DNA of 64,000 nucleotides from assembly GCF_000186865.1 (NCBI RefSeq), contig NW_008705565.1, positions 1,325,686-1,389,685 on the forward strand, in the 5' to 3' direction. The notes under the pieces were generated by a model, which did not search any database, was not told the DNA's origin, and saw nothing but the letters and a program-made list of their open reading frames with translations. Each line of letters begins with the position of its first letter. The first letter of the stretch is position 1. Positions 37,401 to 46,110 of the stretch are shown one piece after another. Source of the DNA: Aureococcus anophagefferens (taxonomy: Eukaryota; Sar; Pelagophyceae; Pelagomonadales; Pelagomonadaceae). The translations under genes were made by a program, and so were the position numbers.

Positions 37401-38175
37401 CATACGTCACGCACTTGGCGCCGACGACCTCGTCGGGCTGCCGAGGCGGCAACTCCAGTGCAACGTCTTCGGCGCCAGGCTGGATAGCCACTACGCGCAG
37501 GCGCATACGGGCTGACTCGAAGAGCAGCACGTGGCACGCGCGCCGGCCGCGACGCGCCTCGACGACCTCGGAGACGCTCGCGGAGCCGTCCACGCGGACG
37601 TAGCGATCCAGACCGGCCTTGTAGTCCGAACCGAGGGAGGTGTGGATGGAACCCCGATCCTCGGCGCGGGCGCTGTACTCCGACGCGGCGAAAAAATCCA
37701 GGTCGCGAGGATCGTGCGCTCGGCCCGGCGCGAGCGTCGTCGCGAGTTCGCCGCAGGTGCCCGGGGCGATCTCGGCCACGGACATCTCGCGCAGGAGGTG
37801 AACCTTCACGGCGCCCTTCTCCGCGAGCGCGTACGCGACGAAAAGGACCGCGTCAGCGTCCGGGACGCGCGGTCGGAAAGTCAGGAGCGACGACTCCGCG
37901 ACGACGTCGTCGAGCTCGACGGGCGCGGCCTCCTCGTCGTCGTCGATGTCCAACGACTCGCGGTACGCGACGATCGTGTCGCTCAGGCTCTGTGCGTCGC
38001 CGGATAGATTCAACTTGGCGCCGTGCTTCTCGAAGAGGGCGTCCGCAAAGGACTGGACCGTGCGACCCGAGTGCACGCTCGATGTCAAGCGCTCGAGAAG
38101 CTCGTCGTCTAGCGGATCCTCGTCGTCCCCGAGCCACTGCACCTCGACGTCGAAAGCGCCCCCCGACCCCGGCAT
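31462..38175 (-). CDS. Giant USP53/54-like ubiquitin-protease-family protein, copy B, 2237 aa
   Basis: Paralogue of copy A with the same domain order throughout. The triad positions are Cys1928 (RRSNCSLDAI), His2184 (DAHYTALV) and Asp2201 (WTWYDRRD). The zinc ribbon pairs CAAC and CDHC are kept. It ends CPYLLFYDAPA, three residues different from copy A. The unique N-terminal part starts MPGSGGAFDVEVQWLGDDED and shares blocks such as LLMLCVGPKGS and CNGEPMRSI with the other copies. Copies A and B resemble each other more than copy C. The start is the ATG at 38175 that aligns with the other copies; the longer frame to 38274 is spacer. No frameshift or stop breaks the 6.7-kb frame, which argues for selection on all copies. 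Confidence 0.83.
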   Translation of the reverse strand: MPGSGGAFDVEVQWLGDDEDPLDDELLERLTSSVHSGRTVQSFADALFEKHGAKLNLSGDAQSLSDTIVAYRESLDIDDDEEAAPVELDDVVAESSLLTFRPRVPDADAVLFVAYALAEKGAVKVHLLREMSVAEIAPGTCGELATTLAPGRAHDPRDLDFFAASEYSARAEDRGSIHTSLGSDYKAGLDRYVRVDGSASVSEVVEARRGRRACHVLLFESARMRLRVVAIQPGAEDVALELPPRQPDEVVGAKCVTYVAESVRLALLDNAADAAIPATSLTDLQGVLLDLESDGYLTAYSELETREGGRGPRSPLRLSAPVVPDPRDDLCGAQCFIHVEIERGEKSWLVVLMEKLKAWQERPSRGTLKIQFSDDLGPLHDPKTITLRSGMMGMPFKGIAKFSLARAIEDANVVRDLQLPQHARLWTAVERGPSLHDFLSSDGFKSLHKDDPSLQDVLMSDSMLDVPPSRGDRGPESEYCLEVILSGLVLPATEVHVVLRVQTGQLFEPPNCMVTREKQHLDGSVFDLLENWLEVNGPAEKSRDATVHVVSCLLNPRSTATFLPHMKFSVKVDNDDAIDLDDDVYQDLKLTEAGRPAGVIVELIYDSNQGAGAEKCLLMLCVGPKGSIARKFFDIDDALLETTQAELACRTLGAARGNLRVEDVVQHSIFRMSAHYADARAPIDRKNVASGLENHNGSSELLKGAKLTLASDTLREAMEVVPRNSRFIVCHASHAAPSRSPELFATVSVVNGRGDSILQHAGVHLVASARNQGFGSLLIAAANWTLQKRFYYRSKRTQDEIQPHLRQLINWVLDPASERSASCNGEPMRSIGINDGIEEAAARLGTQVYDVRLEIVVHCVGPSDAPASEAERFWLCPEIPPLVRVCWAALADGVATDESERATKKLGVLARIGNPYAEAQLKWFEVSRALGTFPRPDSLKARRYRDMCLETLTNDSFSVVQDSTILATILESYPRRDLVSAFDAVHILRLKRMCSLIQSSVDAVKSKESNDQCCKMIGEFSYYARTTLVPQDMRTHPHLAVAHLLFAFSLLDGDGKRLTMFGIPVNFAKAPLVPDDDKDVAFCLSRAILPKHDFSDYDADSEARVRQALEDLSVLWMGKNPSSEKHLEAAAAAGNAFAAAVVERLRAGPPSRKLARKYDLTAFGAPFLELLPRGLRDLEQVISKYPVAQRKIRGPDRALEASRNEDAPREEEAPRSKAEVDKEIEEAMDKLEDVFVDAVAPAPASKKNAKKKAKKKAKAKEAKAEETSVAARDAHGSASIAHSDSDESFKSALCETPKARSPAAPPSEPLVAPADGADSDDWVDVSAARRGKGAAKRVESSPPPPTPPPPPRVPSPPPPPSPSSPGADGLLPALKRFVETHSVDDTACILDETDAIQRALLERLEKLEATAGDVGDWSAVVADFLEETRENEANERAFAEEAQGVVDPEEEWRASFEREESERRLARAEAEAADRLRAEERRLEGESEALARQLDAEDRREAAARQAAAAGRGPRSWGAAPAPAPRPRAAPRQATSAFDRVPKAELQRRVKAFVDAQGVDGKCRRALEAYAVRDADACVRFLRAAPGDLGSVDDQNAYVLSAIHGKFLLAASASELKALAPELRDIVDALALTSDVAKALRQLSLAQQRRAAERLADPGVMFGVLARNAFILAELKKQKQGCLLRDGHGASVDADLVAALDGLRLSKRCYRKLRDLNPKGQGFCALALESADLSTITDVSGYVEKGLEKGTLLRRGRELMDARPREAPRSPPRRGAPAPAPVAAPPVSAWGAPRSEPAPASPWSSLPPPSPQRGDGLDPIPPPSPAAAPAPVPAWTAASHEPAPAPLWSREDPPGSPPPPHADVPPLFAAAGAWSPEPEAPRPGDSAWDWRAAAPAPAPAPAFDGAYDDDDDFVVPEGLVDVERRSNCSLDAIVAVLHRCATFRGAFRDPRTVVGVAGDQRRDHARVIDALEVALFAVDDCDAGGVDAAIDGLRVALGAVEGGRGDLSTSGAHLDVAEVFEALLESLLACKGTRAAKAARAFRASGLISDAPCAACGAKATTTPRDFEDLARAATAFTLADAARRGASLESAFRDAHAACAKSCDHCKAPGSVDVLVAIHDIPKALALSVAWFTSTPEPADVEGVLRLAHKPLDGAGVFDEPKPGAKPARRLGLFAVVVFQDAHYTALVRDKRADAWTWYDRRDVTLVGSFESMVAKCRNDGGAPLCPYLLFYDAPA

Positions 38176-38394
38176 GGTCTCGGACTTCAGCTCGAGCACT
38201 TCGGTGCTCCCTGTGACCTCGAGCTCAACACGCCCTGGGCCCAAGCGGGCCTCGCCGATGGCGCCGCGGCGCACGCGTCCCCGAGGAGTCGCGACGACGT
38301 TCCTCGTCGTAGGAGTGCGCGGAGCGACCTCCGATAGAGAAGCTGGAGCTCGAGCGATGTTTTAAAAAACGGACGACCCGGGGGCCGAGGCGCG
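38176..38394. other. Spacer between USP-like copies B and C
   Basis: A 219-bp spacer without a gene. Its right part (38346-38394) carries the block shared with the A/B spacer; the rest is not obviously alike. Confidence 0.45.
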
Positions 38395-41300
38395 TCACGC
38401 GGGCGCGTCGTAGAAGAGGAGGTAGGGGCAGAGCGGCGCGCCGCCGTCGTTGCGGCACTTGGCCACGACGCTCTCGAAGGAGCCGACGAGCGTGACGTCG
38501 CGGCGGTCGTACCACGTCCACGCGTCCGCGCGCTTGTCGCGGACGAGGGCCGTGTAGTGCGCGTCCTGGAAGACGACGACGGCGAAGAGGCCGAGGCGGC
38601 GCGCCGGCTTCGCGCCGGGTTTGGGCTCGCGGAAGATGCCGGCGCCGTCGAGCGGCGCGTGCGCGAGGCGGAGCACGCCCTCGACGTCGGCGGGCTCGGG
38701 CGTCGACGTGAACCACGCGACGGACAGCGCGAGCGCGCGCGGGACCTGGCCGATGTCGATGACGACGTCGACGGAGCCCGGCGCCTTGCAGTGGTCGCAG
38801 GACTTGGAGCAGGCCGCGTGCGCGTCGCGGAAGGCGGATTCCAGGCTCGCGCCGCGCCGCGCGGCGTCGGCGATCGTGAACGCCGTCGCCGCGCGCGCGA
38901 GGTCCTCGAAGTCGCGGGGCGTCGTCGTCGCCTTGGCCCCGCAGGCCGCGCAGGGCGCGTCGCTGAGCACGCCCAACGCGCGGAACGCGTAGGCCGCGTC
39001 CGCGGCGCGCGTGCCCTGGCACGCGAGGAGCGACTCGAGCAGCGCCTCGAAGACCTCGGCGACGTCGAGGTGCGCGCCGCTCGTCGAGAGGTCGCCGCGG
39101 CCGCCCTCGACGGCGCCGAGCGCGACGCGCAGGCCGTCGATGGCCGCGTCCAGGGCCTCGTCGTGGTGGTCGTCGACGGTGGTCAGCGCCACCTCGAGCG
39201 CGTCGAGCACACGCACGTGGTCGTCGCGGGCGGCCCCGGGCGTGACGCCGATGACGCCGCTCGGGGACCGCGGGCTGCTAAATTCGCGCCGGAAGGTCGC
39301 GCAGCGGTGGAGCACGGCGACGATGGCGTCGAGGGAGCAGTTGCTCCGCCGCTCGACGTCGACGAGGCCCTCGGGCACCACAAAGTCGTCGTCGTCGTCG
39401 TAGGCGCCGTCGAAGGCCGGCGGCGGCGGCGCCGCCGCTCCCGCCGCGGGCCAGTCCCAGGGCGAGGCCGCGACGCCGGAGGCCGCGACGCTCGGCGGCG
39501 GGCCCCACGCGGACGCGGGCTGGTCGAGAAGCGGCGGCACGTCGTCGGGCGGCGTCGGCGAAGGCGACCGCGGCGGCTCCTCGCGCGTCGAGGGTGCGGC
39601 CGCCGCGGGCTCAAGCCAGGCCGAGGCCGGCGGCGGCGCCGGGGAGAGAAGAGGCCGCACGATCGCATCGAGGAGCGATTCGACGTCGCCGCCTCCGCGC
39701 GGCGGCGACGGCGGCGGCGACCGCGGCGACCGCGGCGGCGACGGCCGGGCGATGCGCGGCCAGGGCGACGCCGGCGCGGGCTCGCGCGGCGCGGCGAGCG
39801 GCGGCGGCGCGGCGGCGGGCTCGGGCCGCGCCGCAGAGGACGACGGCGCCGGCTCGCGGCGCGAAGCGGCCCGGGCCGAGGCCGACGGCGCCCAGGCGGC
39901 GGGCGGCGGCGCGGCGGCGACGCGCGGCGGCGACGGCGGCGCCTCGCGCGGTCGCGCGGCCACGAGCTCGTGGCCCTCGCGAAGGAGCGTGCCCTTCTCG
40001 AGGCCCGTCTCGATGTAGCCGCTCACGTCCTTGATTGTGGACAAGTCCGCGGACTCGAGCGCCGCCGCGCAGAGGGCCTGGCGCTCGGGGTCGAGATCTC
40101 GGAGCGCCCGGTAGCAGTCCTTCGATAAGCGGCGGCCGTCGAGGGCCGCGACGAGCGCCGCGTCGACGGACGGCCGCCCGAGATTGTCCCGCAGGAGATC
40201 GGCCATCTCCCGTTTCTTGAGATCGATGAGTATGCGGCCGTTGCGGTTGAGCACGCCGAACAGAACGCCCCCCGGGTCCGCGAGGCGCTCCGCGGCGCGG
40301 CGCTGCTGATCGAGGCTGAGCTTTTTCAGCGCCTTGGCGACGTCGGACGTGAGCGCGAGCGCGTCGGCGACGCGCCGGAGCTCGGGCGCGAGGGCCTCGA
40401 GCTGGCTCGCGGACGCCGCGAGCAGAAATGTGCTCTTGGCGGCGTGCTGTGACACCCAGGAGCTCCGTTCGTCGACCGGAACGTTGCCGATCTCGCCGGG
40501 CGCGGCCCGCAAAAAGCGCACGCAGCCGTCGGCGTGCCGCGCCGCGTAGCGCTCGAGCGCCGCGCGGCAGCCGTCATCGAGGCCCTCAGCGTCGGCGAAG
40601 GCCTTGGCGCGCCGCTGGACCTCGGCCTTGGACACGGGCGCGTCGAAGGCGGACGTCGTCCGGCGCGGAGCGGCGCGGGGCGGCGGCGCGGCGGCGGGCT
40701 CGGGCCGGGCGATGTGCGGCCAGGGCGACGCCGGCGCGGGCTCGCGCGGCGGCACGACGGCGGGCTCGAGCCGGGCCTCGACCGGCGGCGGCGCGGCCGG
40801 CGCCGGCTCGCGGCGCGGCGCGGCCCGGGCCGAGGCCGGCGGCGCCGAGGCGGCGGGCGGCGGCGGCGGCGGCGCGGCGCGACGCGGCGGCGACGGCGGC
40901 GCCTCGCGCGGTCGCGCGGCCACGAGCTCGTGGCCCTTGCGCAGGAGCGTGCCCTTCTCGAGGCCCTTCTCGATGTAGCCGCTCACGTCCTTGATTGTGG
41001 ACAAGTCCGCGGACTCGAGGGCCAGCGCGCAGAGGGCCTGGCGCTCGGGGTCGAGATCTCGGAGCGCCCGGTAGCAGTGGTTCGATAAGCGGCGGCCGTC
41101 GAGGGCGGCGACGAGCGCCGCGTCGACCGACGGACGCCAGAGCTTCTCCTGCAGGAGATTGCCCGTCTTCCCGTTCTTGAGATCGGCGAGGATCCAGCCG
41201 TTGCGGGAGAGCGTGCCGAACAGCAGCCCCCCCGGGTCTGCGAGGCGCTCCGCGACGCGGCGCTGGTCGACGCGGCTGAGAGGCTTGAGCGCCCTGGCGA

Positions 41301-44300
41301 CGTTGGACGTGAGCGCGAGCGCGTCGGCGACGCGCCGGAGCTCGGGCGCGAGGGCCCCGAGCTCGCTCGCGGACGCCGCGAGCAGGTACTCGGCCTTGAT
41401 GGCGCTCATGACGAAGGCGCTCCGTTCGTCGACCGGAACCCTGCCGACGTCGCCGGGCGCCGCACGCAGGAAGCGCACGCAGCCGTCGGCGTCCCGCGCC
41501 GCGTAGCGCTCGAGCGCCGCGCGGCAGCCGTCGTCGAGGCCCTCGGCGTCGGCGAAGGCCTCGAGACGCCGCTGGAGCTCGGCCTTGGACACGGGCGCGT
41601 CGAAGGCGGACGTCGTCCGGCGCGGAGCGGCGCGGGGCCGCGGCGCCGGGGCCGCCGGCGCCGCCGCGACCCGGGGCGCCGGGCCGCGGCCCGGCGGCGC
41701 CGACGGCCGCGACGCGCGCTGCTCCTCGGCCGCGAGGCGTCGCGCGAGCGCCTCGGACTCGCCCTCGAGCCGCCGCCGCTCCGCCTCCTTCCGCGCGGCC
41801 TCCTCGGCCTCCGCGCGCTCGAGGCTCCTCGCCGCCGCCTCGGCGGCGCGCCGCGACTCCGCGGCCGCGGCGGCGCGCCGCGACTCCTCCGCGTACGCGC
41901 GCTCGGCCGCCTCGTCGGCGTCGGCGGCGCGGCGCGCTTCCTCCGCCTCGGCGGCGCGGCGCGATATTTCCGCCTCGGCGGCGCGCCGCGACGCCTCCGC
42001 GACGGCGCGCTCGGCCGCTTCGTCCGCCTCGGCGGCGGACGGCGACGGCGGCGGCGACGGCGCGCCCGGCGGCGGCGCGGCCGGCGGCGTGGCCTCGATG
42101 CGCTTGGCGCCGCCCTTGCCGCGGCGCGGCGCGGCCACGTCGACCCAGTCGTCGAAGTCGTCGCCGTCCGCGGCGGCCCCGAAGGGCTCCGAGGGGGCCA
42201 CGGGCGACTCCAGCGCCGGCGACGTCGTAAGACTCGCGTCGGAATCCGAATCCGAATCGCTCGACGCGACCCCGTCGGCGCCGCGCGCGGCGACGGGCGC
42301 CGCATCGCGCCGGGACGTCTCCTCGATGTCCTCGCGCGCGGAGCTCATGGCCTCCTTCGCCTTCGCCTTCTTCTTCTTCGTCTTCTTCGGCTTCTTCTTC
42401 TTCGCCGCGTGACCGCCGCCCGCGCCCTGGGCCGGCACGTCGAAGCTCGCGGACGCCTCCGCGCGCTCCGCGTCGATGTCCTTCTGGGATCGCGACGCCG
42501 ACGCCTCCGCGCGGCCCGGCGCGCGCGACCGGCCCGACTCGCGGAGCTCCGGCACCGGGTACTTCGAGATGGCCTGCTCGAGGCCCTGGAGACCCGGCGG
42601 CAAGAGCTCGAGGAACTTGACGCCGAACGTCGTGAGGTCGTACTTGCGCGCGAGCTTTTTTGAAGGGTGGCCCGCGCGCAGCCGCGCGAGGACCGCGGCT
42701 GCGAACGCGTTGCCGGCCGCCGCCGCCGCGTCGAGGTGCGGCACGGCTTTCGGGGCCTTGGCCACCCAGAGGAACGCGAGATCCTCGAGCGCGCGTCGCG
42801 CGTCGGCGCCGGAGCCCTCGTCGTAATCGCGAAAGTCGTGCTCGCACAGGATCGTGTGCGACAGGCAATTCGCGAGCTCCTCGTCGTCCTGGACCACGCT
42901 CTCCTGGAGCTTCATGGTGAGGCCGAACATCTGAATCAACTTCCCGCCGCCCTCGAGCAGCCAGTACGTGAAGAGCAGGTACGCGACGGCGAGGTGCGCG
43001 TGCGAGCCCATCTGCGGGCTCCGCCGCTCGCGCGCGGCCCGCATGAGCCGATTGATGAAGTCAGCGCTCTCTTGCTGGAGTGGCTTCGCGCCGACCGCGT
43101 TCGCGTGGTCGGCGTAGGACCGCACCCACTGACAGATGCGCTTCAGCTGCAGGATCTTCAGCGCGTCGAAGGCCGCGAGCTCGTCGCGCGCGCGCGGGTA
43201 GCTCTCCGCCAGAGTGTCGCGGAAGCGCGACGATTCGAGGGACGACGCGTCCGTCAGGGTGAGCGCCTCGATGCTCGTGCCAAAGTACTCCAGCGCGGTC
43301 ACCGACGCGGGCTGGGGGAAGGTGCCGAGCGCCTTGGACATGTCGAGCCACGCGAGCTGCTTCTTGAGGTAGTCGTTGCCGAAGCTCCTCGCGACGACCT
43401 GCAGCCGCTTGAGCGCCCGCTCCGACTCGGCCGTCACAGTGCCGGTGGCCACGGCCGCCCAGCACGCGTCCACGAGCGGGGGCAGCTCCGGGCGCAGCCA
43501 ATACGCCTCGGCCTCGGACGCGGGCGCGTCGCGGCGCCCGAGGCTCCGCATGACGACCGTGAGGCGGACGTCGCAGACCGGAGCGCCGAGACGCCACGCG
43601 GCTTCCTGGACGGTGTCCGAATACTTGACAAGACGCGCGGGCTCGCCATTACACGATGCATAGATCTCCGTCGTGTGCAACAAGCTCCAGCTCATCAGCT
43701 CTTTGTATCGAGCGTTGCCGCCGTCGCGCGGGTTCTTCGTGTTCGCGTACGTGCCCTCGGCGAGCGCTTTCGTCGCAGCTTTGGCCAAAAGCGCGGGGAA
43801 GGGGAGCTTCGGGGAGCTCGCGATCGTGATGCATTCGGTTCGCCGCAGCGCGGGCTCGTCGTCGCCGTTGACGACCGACACGGTCACGCACGTGCTCCCG
43901 GGTCGCGCGTGCGCGAAACACGCCGCGTTGCAGATGAGGAAGCTCGAGCGCTCGGGGAACCCTCGCATCGCGTCGCGCAGGGAGCCGCTCGAGAACGTCA
44001 GCTTCGACCCCGCGATGCACGGCCCCTTGAGCTCGGTCAACTGGGTCGCGAGCGTCCGGCGGGCGGCCGCGTCGCGCTCGTCCGCGAACTTGTCGGACAC
44101 GCGAAACACGGAGTTCTTCAGGACATCCTCGGGTCGGAGGGTCGTCGCGCCTCCCGCGGCCTCTTCCAAGGTTCGCAGCGCGAGGTCGACCTGCGACGTC
44201 GCCAGGAGCGCGTCGTCGACGTCGAAGAACTTGGTCGCGACCGACCCCCGCGGGCCGACGCACACCATGAGCAGGCATCGCCGCGCGCCCGCGCCGTCGT

Positions 44301-46110
44301 GCCGCACGGCGTTGACGTCGCACGTGAGCACGAAGTGGAATCGACGGGAGACTTGGGAGTCGTCCGCGACCTTGATCGGAGCCGCGGCGTCGCCGACGAC
44401 GGCGGGCGCGCCGCCGTCGGTCGCGACCGTGATCGCGAGCTGCGGGAGCAGCGCGCCGCTGAGGCCGGGATTCATGAGGCGGCGCAGGAGCTCGACGGCC
44501 AGGCTCGGCTCGGCGGGCCCGTTCCGCTCGGATTCTTCGCTCAAGTTCAGCCAGATCTCCAGGAGCTCGAGGGCCGATTTGTCGAGCGCGTCCGCCGTCC
44601 GCGTGGCCATCGTAGGATTGGCATCGACGACCGAGGTGCCGCTCAGGTCCCGCACAGTGACTTCGATGAGCGTGTGCGGGAGCATGCGGCCGGGCAGTTT
44701 CACCTCGAGGCAATGATGGCCCGCGGGCCCGGACGTCGGCACGGCGTCTCGCACGCGATCGGACAGCTGCACGGTCGTGAGAGAAGGGTCGTCGTCGTCC
44801 AGCGTCTGGAAATCGCCGATGCGCACAAAATGATGCATCGCGGCTTCATTCGGCGCGGTCCAGAGTCGCGCGGGTCCCGATAGCTTGACGGACTGGTTCG
44901 TCTTTTGTTTGAGCACGGCCTGCGCGATGCCTCCGAAAGATTCCTCCAGGCACGCGCGGCTCAATGATGCCGTACAAGTTGATGGCATCCCCCCGACATC
45001 GTCACTAATCAGCACGGCGAGGCTGCCGATGCGGTCATCGCGTCCGTCGAGCGCCTCCGGGTCGAGAGCGGAGCCAAAAAGCGACTTGTAGAATGGACTG
45101 GGACCCTGGAATTCGAGGGTCAGGAGCAGCGCGGCGCCTTGCAGATCACTGGACCCATTCAGAATGAAAGGAGAGGACAGCGGCTGCAAGGTGCGCGGGC
45201 CGCGGACGCCTCGCCGAGTCTCGAGCTCGGAGTACGCCTTCAGGTCTCCGATCGACTCCAGTTTGAAGAGCTTCTCAGGCAAATGGCGTAGGACACCGAT
45301 TCGAGTAGGATCATCAAGGGTGTTGGCATCTTTCAAGACTTGGTCCATCATACGCACAAAGTACGTGGCGCACTCGGCGCCGACGAGCTCTTCCGGCGCG
45401 TAAATATAAGTCTGCACATCAAACTTCACGCCGTCCTGCAATAACTTAACGCGCACATGCACACAGGGCTGCTCGAAGAGGAGCACGTGCGCGTGGCGCC
45501 GGCCGCGCCGCGGCTCGACGACCTCGGAGACGCTCGCGGATGCCTCCACGCGGACGAAGCGATCGGCCAGGTAGTCATCTGCGAGCGTCGTCTTAACAAG
45601 CTTGACGTCCTGGTCGCTGTATCCCGCCGCGACGAAAAAATCCAGGTCCTCACGCGGCGTATCGTCCGGCGCGAATTGCTTCGCGATATCGAGGCAGCTC
45701 AGAGCGTCGCACGCGGTCACGGGCATCTCGTGCAGGACTTGGAGCGACACCTCGCCCTCGTCCACGCGCGCGTACGCGACCATGAGCACCGCGTCCTTCT
45801 CGGGGATCCGCGGTCGCAAGGTCAGACTCGACGGCTCCGAGACGACGTCGTCGAGCGCGACCGCCGCGCCCTCCTCGGCGTCGTCACCGTCGAGCGGTCG
45901 TCGGTACGCCACGGCCTCCTTGATGAATTTGCCCGCGTCGCTGCCAGGAAGTTTATCGCCGTGAATGTCGAAGAGCCGCTTGGCGTAGTACTTCACGGCC
46001 TGGTCCGCCTTTTGATTTTTGAACGGCAGCGGCTTGCCCCCGTCCGATGGTTGGTCCATGGACCCGAGCCACCGCACGTCGACGTGGAAGCCGCCCCCGG
46101 GGCCCGGCAT
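38395..46110 (-). CDS. Giant USP53/54-like ubiquitin-protease-family protein, copy C, 2571 aa
   Basis: The most divergent and longest of the three copies. The USP-like domain has Cys2258 (RRSNCSLDAI), zinc pairs CAAC and CDHC, His2518 (DAHYTALV) and Asp2535 (WTWYDRRD), ending LLFYDAPA. The length excess over copies A and B (about 335 aa) is mostly explained by a second copy of the helical module (AFDAPVSKAELQRR through ISGYIEKGLEKG-type sequence, here VSGYIEKGLEKG) plus proline-rich linker, a 957-bp in-frame duplication. The coiled-coil region is expanded into Ala/Glu/Arg repeats (EASRRAAEAEISRRAAEAEE). Start MPGPGGGFHVDVRWLG at 46110. As it is the upstream member of the array and the most different, the A/B split is probably the younger event. 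Confidence 0.83.
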   Translation of the reverse strand: MPGPGGGFHVDVRWLGSMDQPSDGGKPLPFKNQKADQAVKYYAKRLFDIHGDKLPGSDAGKFIKEAVAYRRPLDGDDAEEGAAVALDDVVSEPSSLTLRPRIPEKDAVLMVAYARVDEGEVSLQVLHEMPVTACDALSCLDIAKQFAPDDTPREDLDFFVAAGYSDQDVKLVKTTLADDYLADRFVRVEASASVSEVVEPRRGRRHAHVLLFEQPCVHVRVKLLQDGVKFDVQTYIYAPEELVGAECATYFVRMMDQVLKDANTLDDPTRIGVLRHLPEKLFKLESIGDLKAYSELETRRGVRGPRTLQPLSSPFILNGSSDLQGAALLLTLEFQGPSPFYKSLFGSALDPEALDGRDDRIGSLAVLISDDVGGMPSTCTASLSRACLEESFGGIAQAVLKQKTNQSVKLSGPARLWTAPNEAAMHHFVRIGDFQTLDDDDPSLTTVQLSDRVRDAVPTSGPAGHHCLEVKLPGRMLPHTLIEVTVRDLSGTSVVDANPTMATRTADALDKSALELLEIWLNLSEESERNGPAEPSLAVELLRRLMNPGLSGALLPQLAITVATDGGAPAVVGDAAAPIKVADDSQVSRRFHFVLTCDVNAVRHDGAGARRCLLMVCVGPRGSVATKFFDVDDALLATSQVDLALRTLEEAAGGATTLRPEDVLKNSVFRVSDKFADERDAAARRTLATQLTELKGPCIAGSKLTFSSGSLRDAMRGFPERSSFLICNAACFAHARPGSTCVTVSVVNGDDEPALRRTECITIASSPKLPFPALLAKAATKALAEGTYANTKNPRDGGNARYKELMSWSLLHTTEIYASCNGEPARLVKYSDTVQEAAWRLGAPVCDVRLTVVMRSLGRRDAPASEAEAYWLRPELPPLVDACWAAVATGTVTAESERALKRLQVVARSFGNDYLKKQLAWLDMSKALGTFPQPASVTALEYFGTSIEALTLTDASSLESSRFRDTLAESYPRARDELAAFDALKILQLKRICQWVRSYADHANAVGAKPLQQESADFINRLMRAARERRSPQMGSHAHLAVAYLLFTYWLLEGGGKLIQMFGLTMKLQESVVQDDEELANCLSHTILCEHDFRDYDEGSGADARRALEDLAFLWVAKAPKAVPHLDAAAAAGNAFAAAVLARLRAGHPSKKLARKYDLTTFGVKFLELLPPGLQGLEQAISKYPVPELRESGRSRAPGRAEASASRSQKDIDAERAEASASFDVPAQGAGGGHAAKKKKPKKTKKKKAKAKEAMSSAREDIEETSRRDAAPVAARGADGVASSDSDSDSDASLTTSPALESPVAPSEPFGAAADGDDFDDWVDVAAPRRGKGGAKRIEATPPAAPPPGAPSPPPSPSAAEADEAAERAVAEASRRAAEAEISRRAAEAEEARRAADADEAAERAYAEESRRAAAAAESRRAAEAAARSLERAEAEEAARKEAERRRLEGESEALARRLAAEEQRASRPSAPPGRGPAPRVAAAPAAPAPRPRAAPRRTTSAFDAPVSKAELQRRLEAFADAEGLDDGCRAALERYAARDADGCVRFLRAAPGDVGRVPVDERSAFVMSAIKAEYLLAASASELGALAPELRRVADALALTSNVARALKPLSRVDQRRVAERLADPGGLLFGTLSRNGWILADLKNGKTGNLLQEKLWRPSVDAALVAALDGRRLSNHCYRALRDLDPERQALCALALESADLSTIKDVSGYIEKGLEKGTLLRKGHELVAARPREAPPSPPRRAAPPPPPPAASAPPASARAAPRREPAPAAPPPVEARLEPAVVPPREPAPASPWPHIARPEPAAAPPPRAAPRRTTSAFDAPVSKAEVQRRAKAFADAEGLDDGCRAALERYAARHADGCVRFLRAAPGEIGNVPVDERSSWVSQHAAKSTFLLAASASQLEALAPELRRVADALALTSDVAKALKKLSLDQQRRAAERLADPGGVLFGVLNRNGRILIDLKKREMADLLRDNLGRPSVDAALVAALDGRRLSKDCYRALRDLDPERQALCAAALESADLSTIKDVSGYIETGLEKGTLLREGHELVAARPREAPPSPPRVAAAPPPAAWAPSASARAASRREPAPSSSAARPEPAAAPPPLAAPREPAPASPWPRIARPSPPRSPRSPPPSPPRGGGDVESLLDAIVRPLLSPAPPPASAWLEPAAAAPSTREEPPRSPSPTPPDDVPPLLDQPASAWGPPPSVAASGVAASPWDWPAAGAAAPPPPAFDGAYDDDDDFVVPEGLVDVERRSNCSLDAIVAVLHRCATFRREFSSPRSPSGVIGVTPGAARDDHVRVLDALEVALTTVDDHHDEALDAAIDGLRVALGAVEGGRGDLSTSGAHLDVAEVFEALLESLLACQGTRAADAAYAFRALGVLSDAPCAACGAKATTTPRDFEDLARAATAFTIADAARRGASLESAFRDAHAACSKSCDHCKAPGSVDVVIDIGQVPRALALSVAWFTSTPEPADVEGVLRLAHAPLDGAGIFREPKPGAKPARRLGLFAVVVFQDAHYTALVRDKRADAWTWYDRRDVTLVGSFESVVAKCRNDGGAPLCPYLLFYDAPA
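39918..41645 (-). repeat. 957-bp in-frame internal duplication in copy C
   Basis: The block starting at the AFDAPVSKAE codons occurs twice, with matching points at 41591 and 40634 (957 bp, 319 codons). Both copies run through the helical module to the REAPPSPPR linker. The copies have diverged at many codons (SKAELQRR and SKAEVQRR; VMSAIKAEYLL and VSQHAAKSTFLL). The event is therefore not very recent, and both copies appear to be kept as domains. Confidence 0.88.

Noticed and set aside
24536..46110. The three giant genes as polyketide synthase, NLR or viral polyprotein genes
   Set aside because: No ketosynthase, P-loop NTPase, polymerase or capsid motifs were found; the only clear domain is the C-terminal USP-like one.
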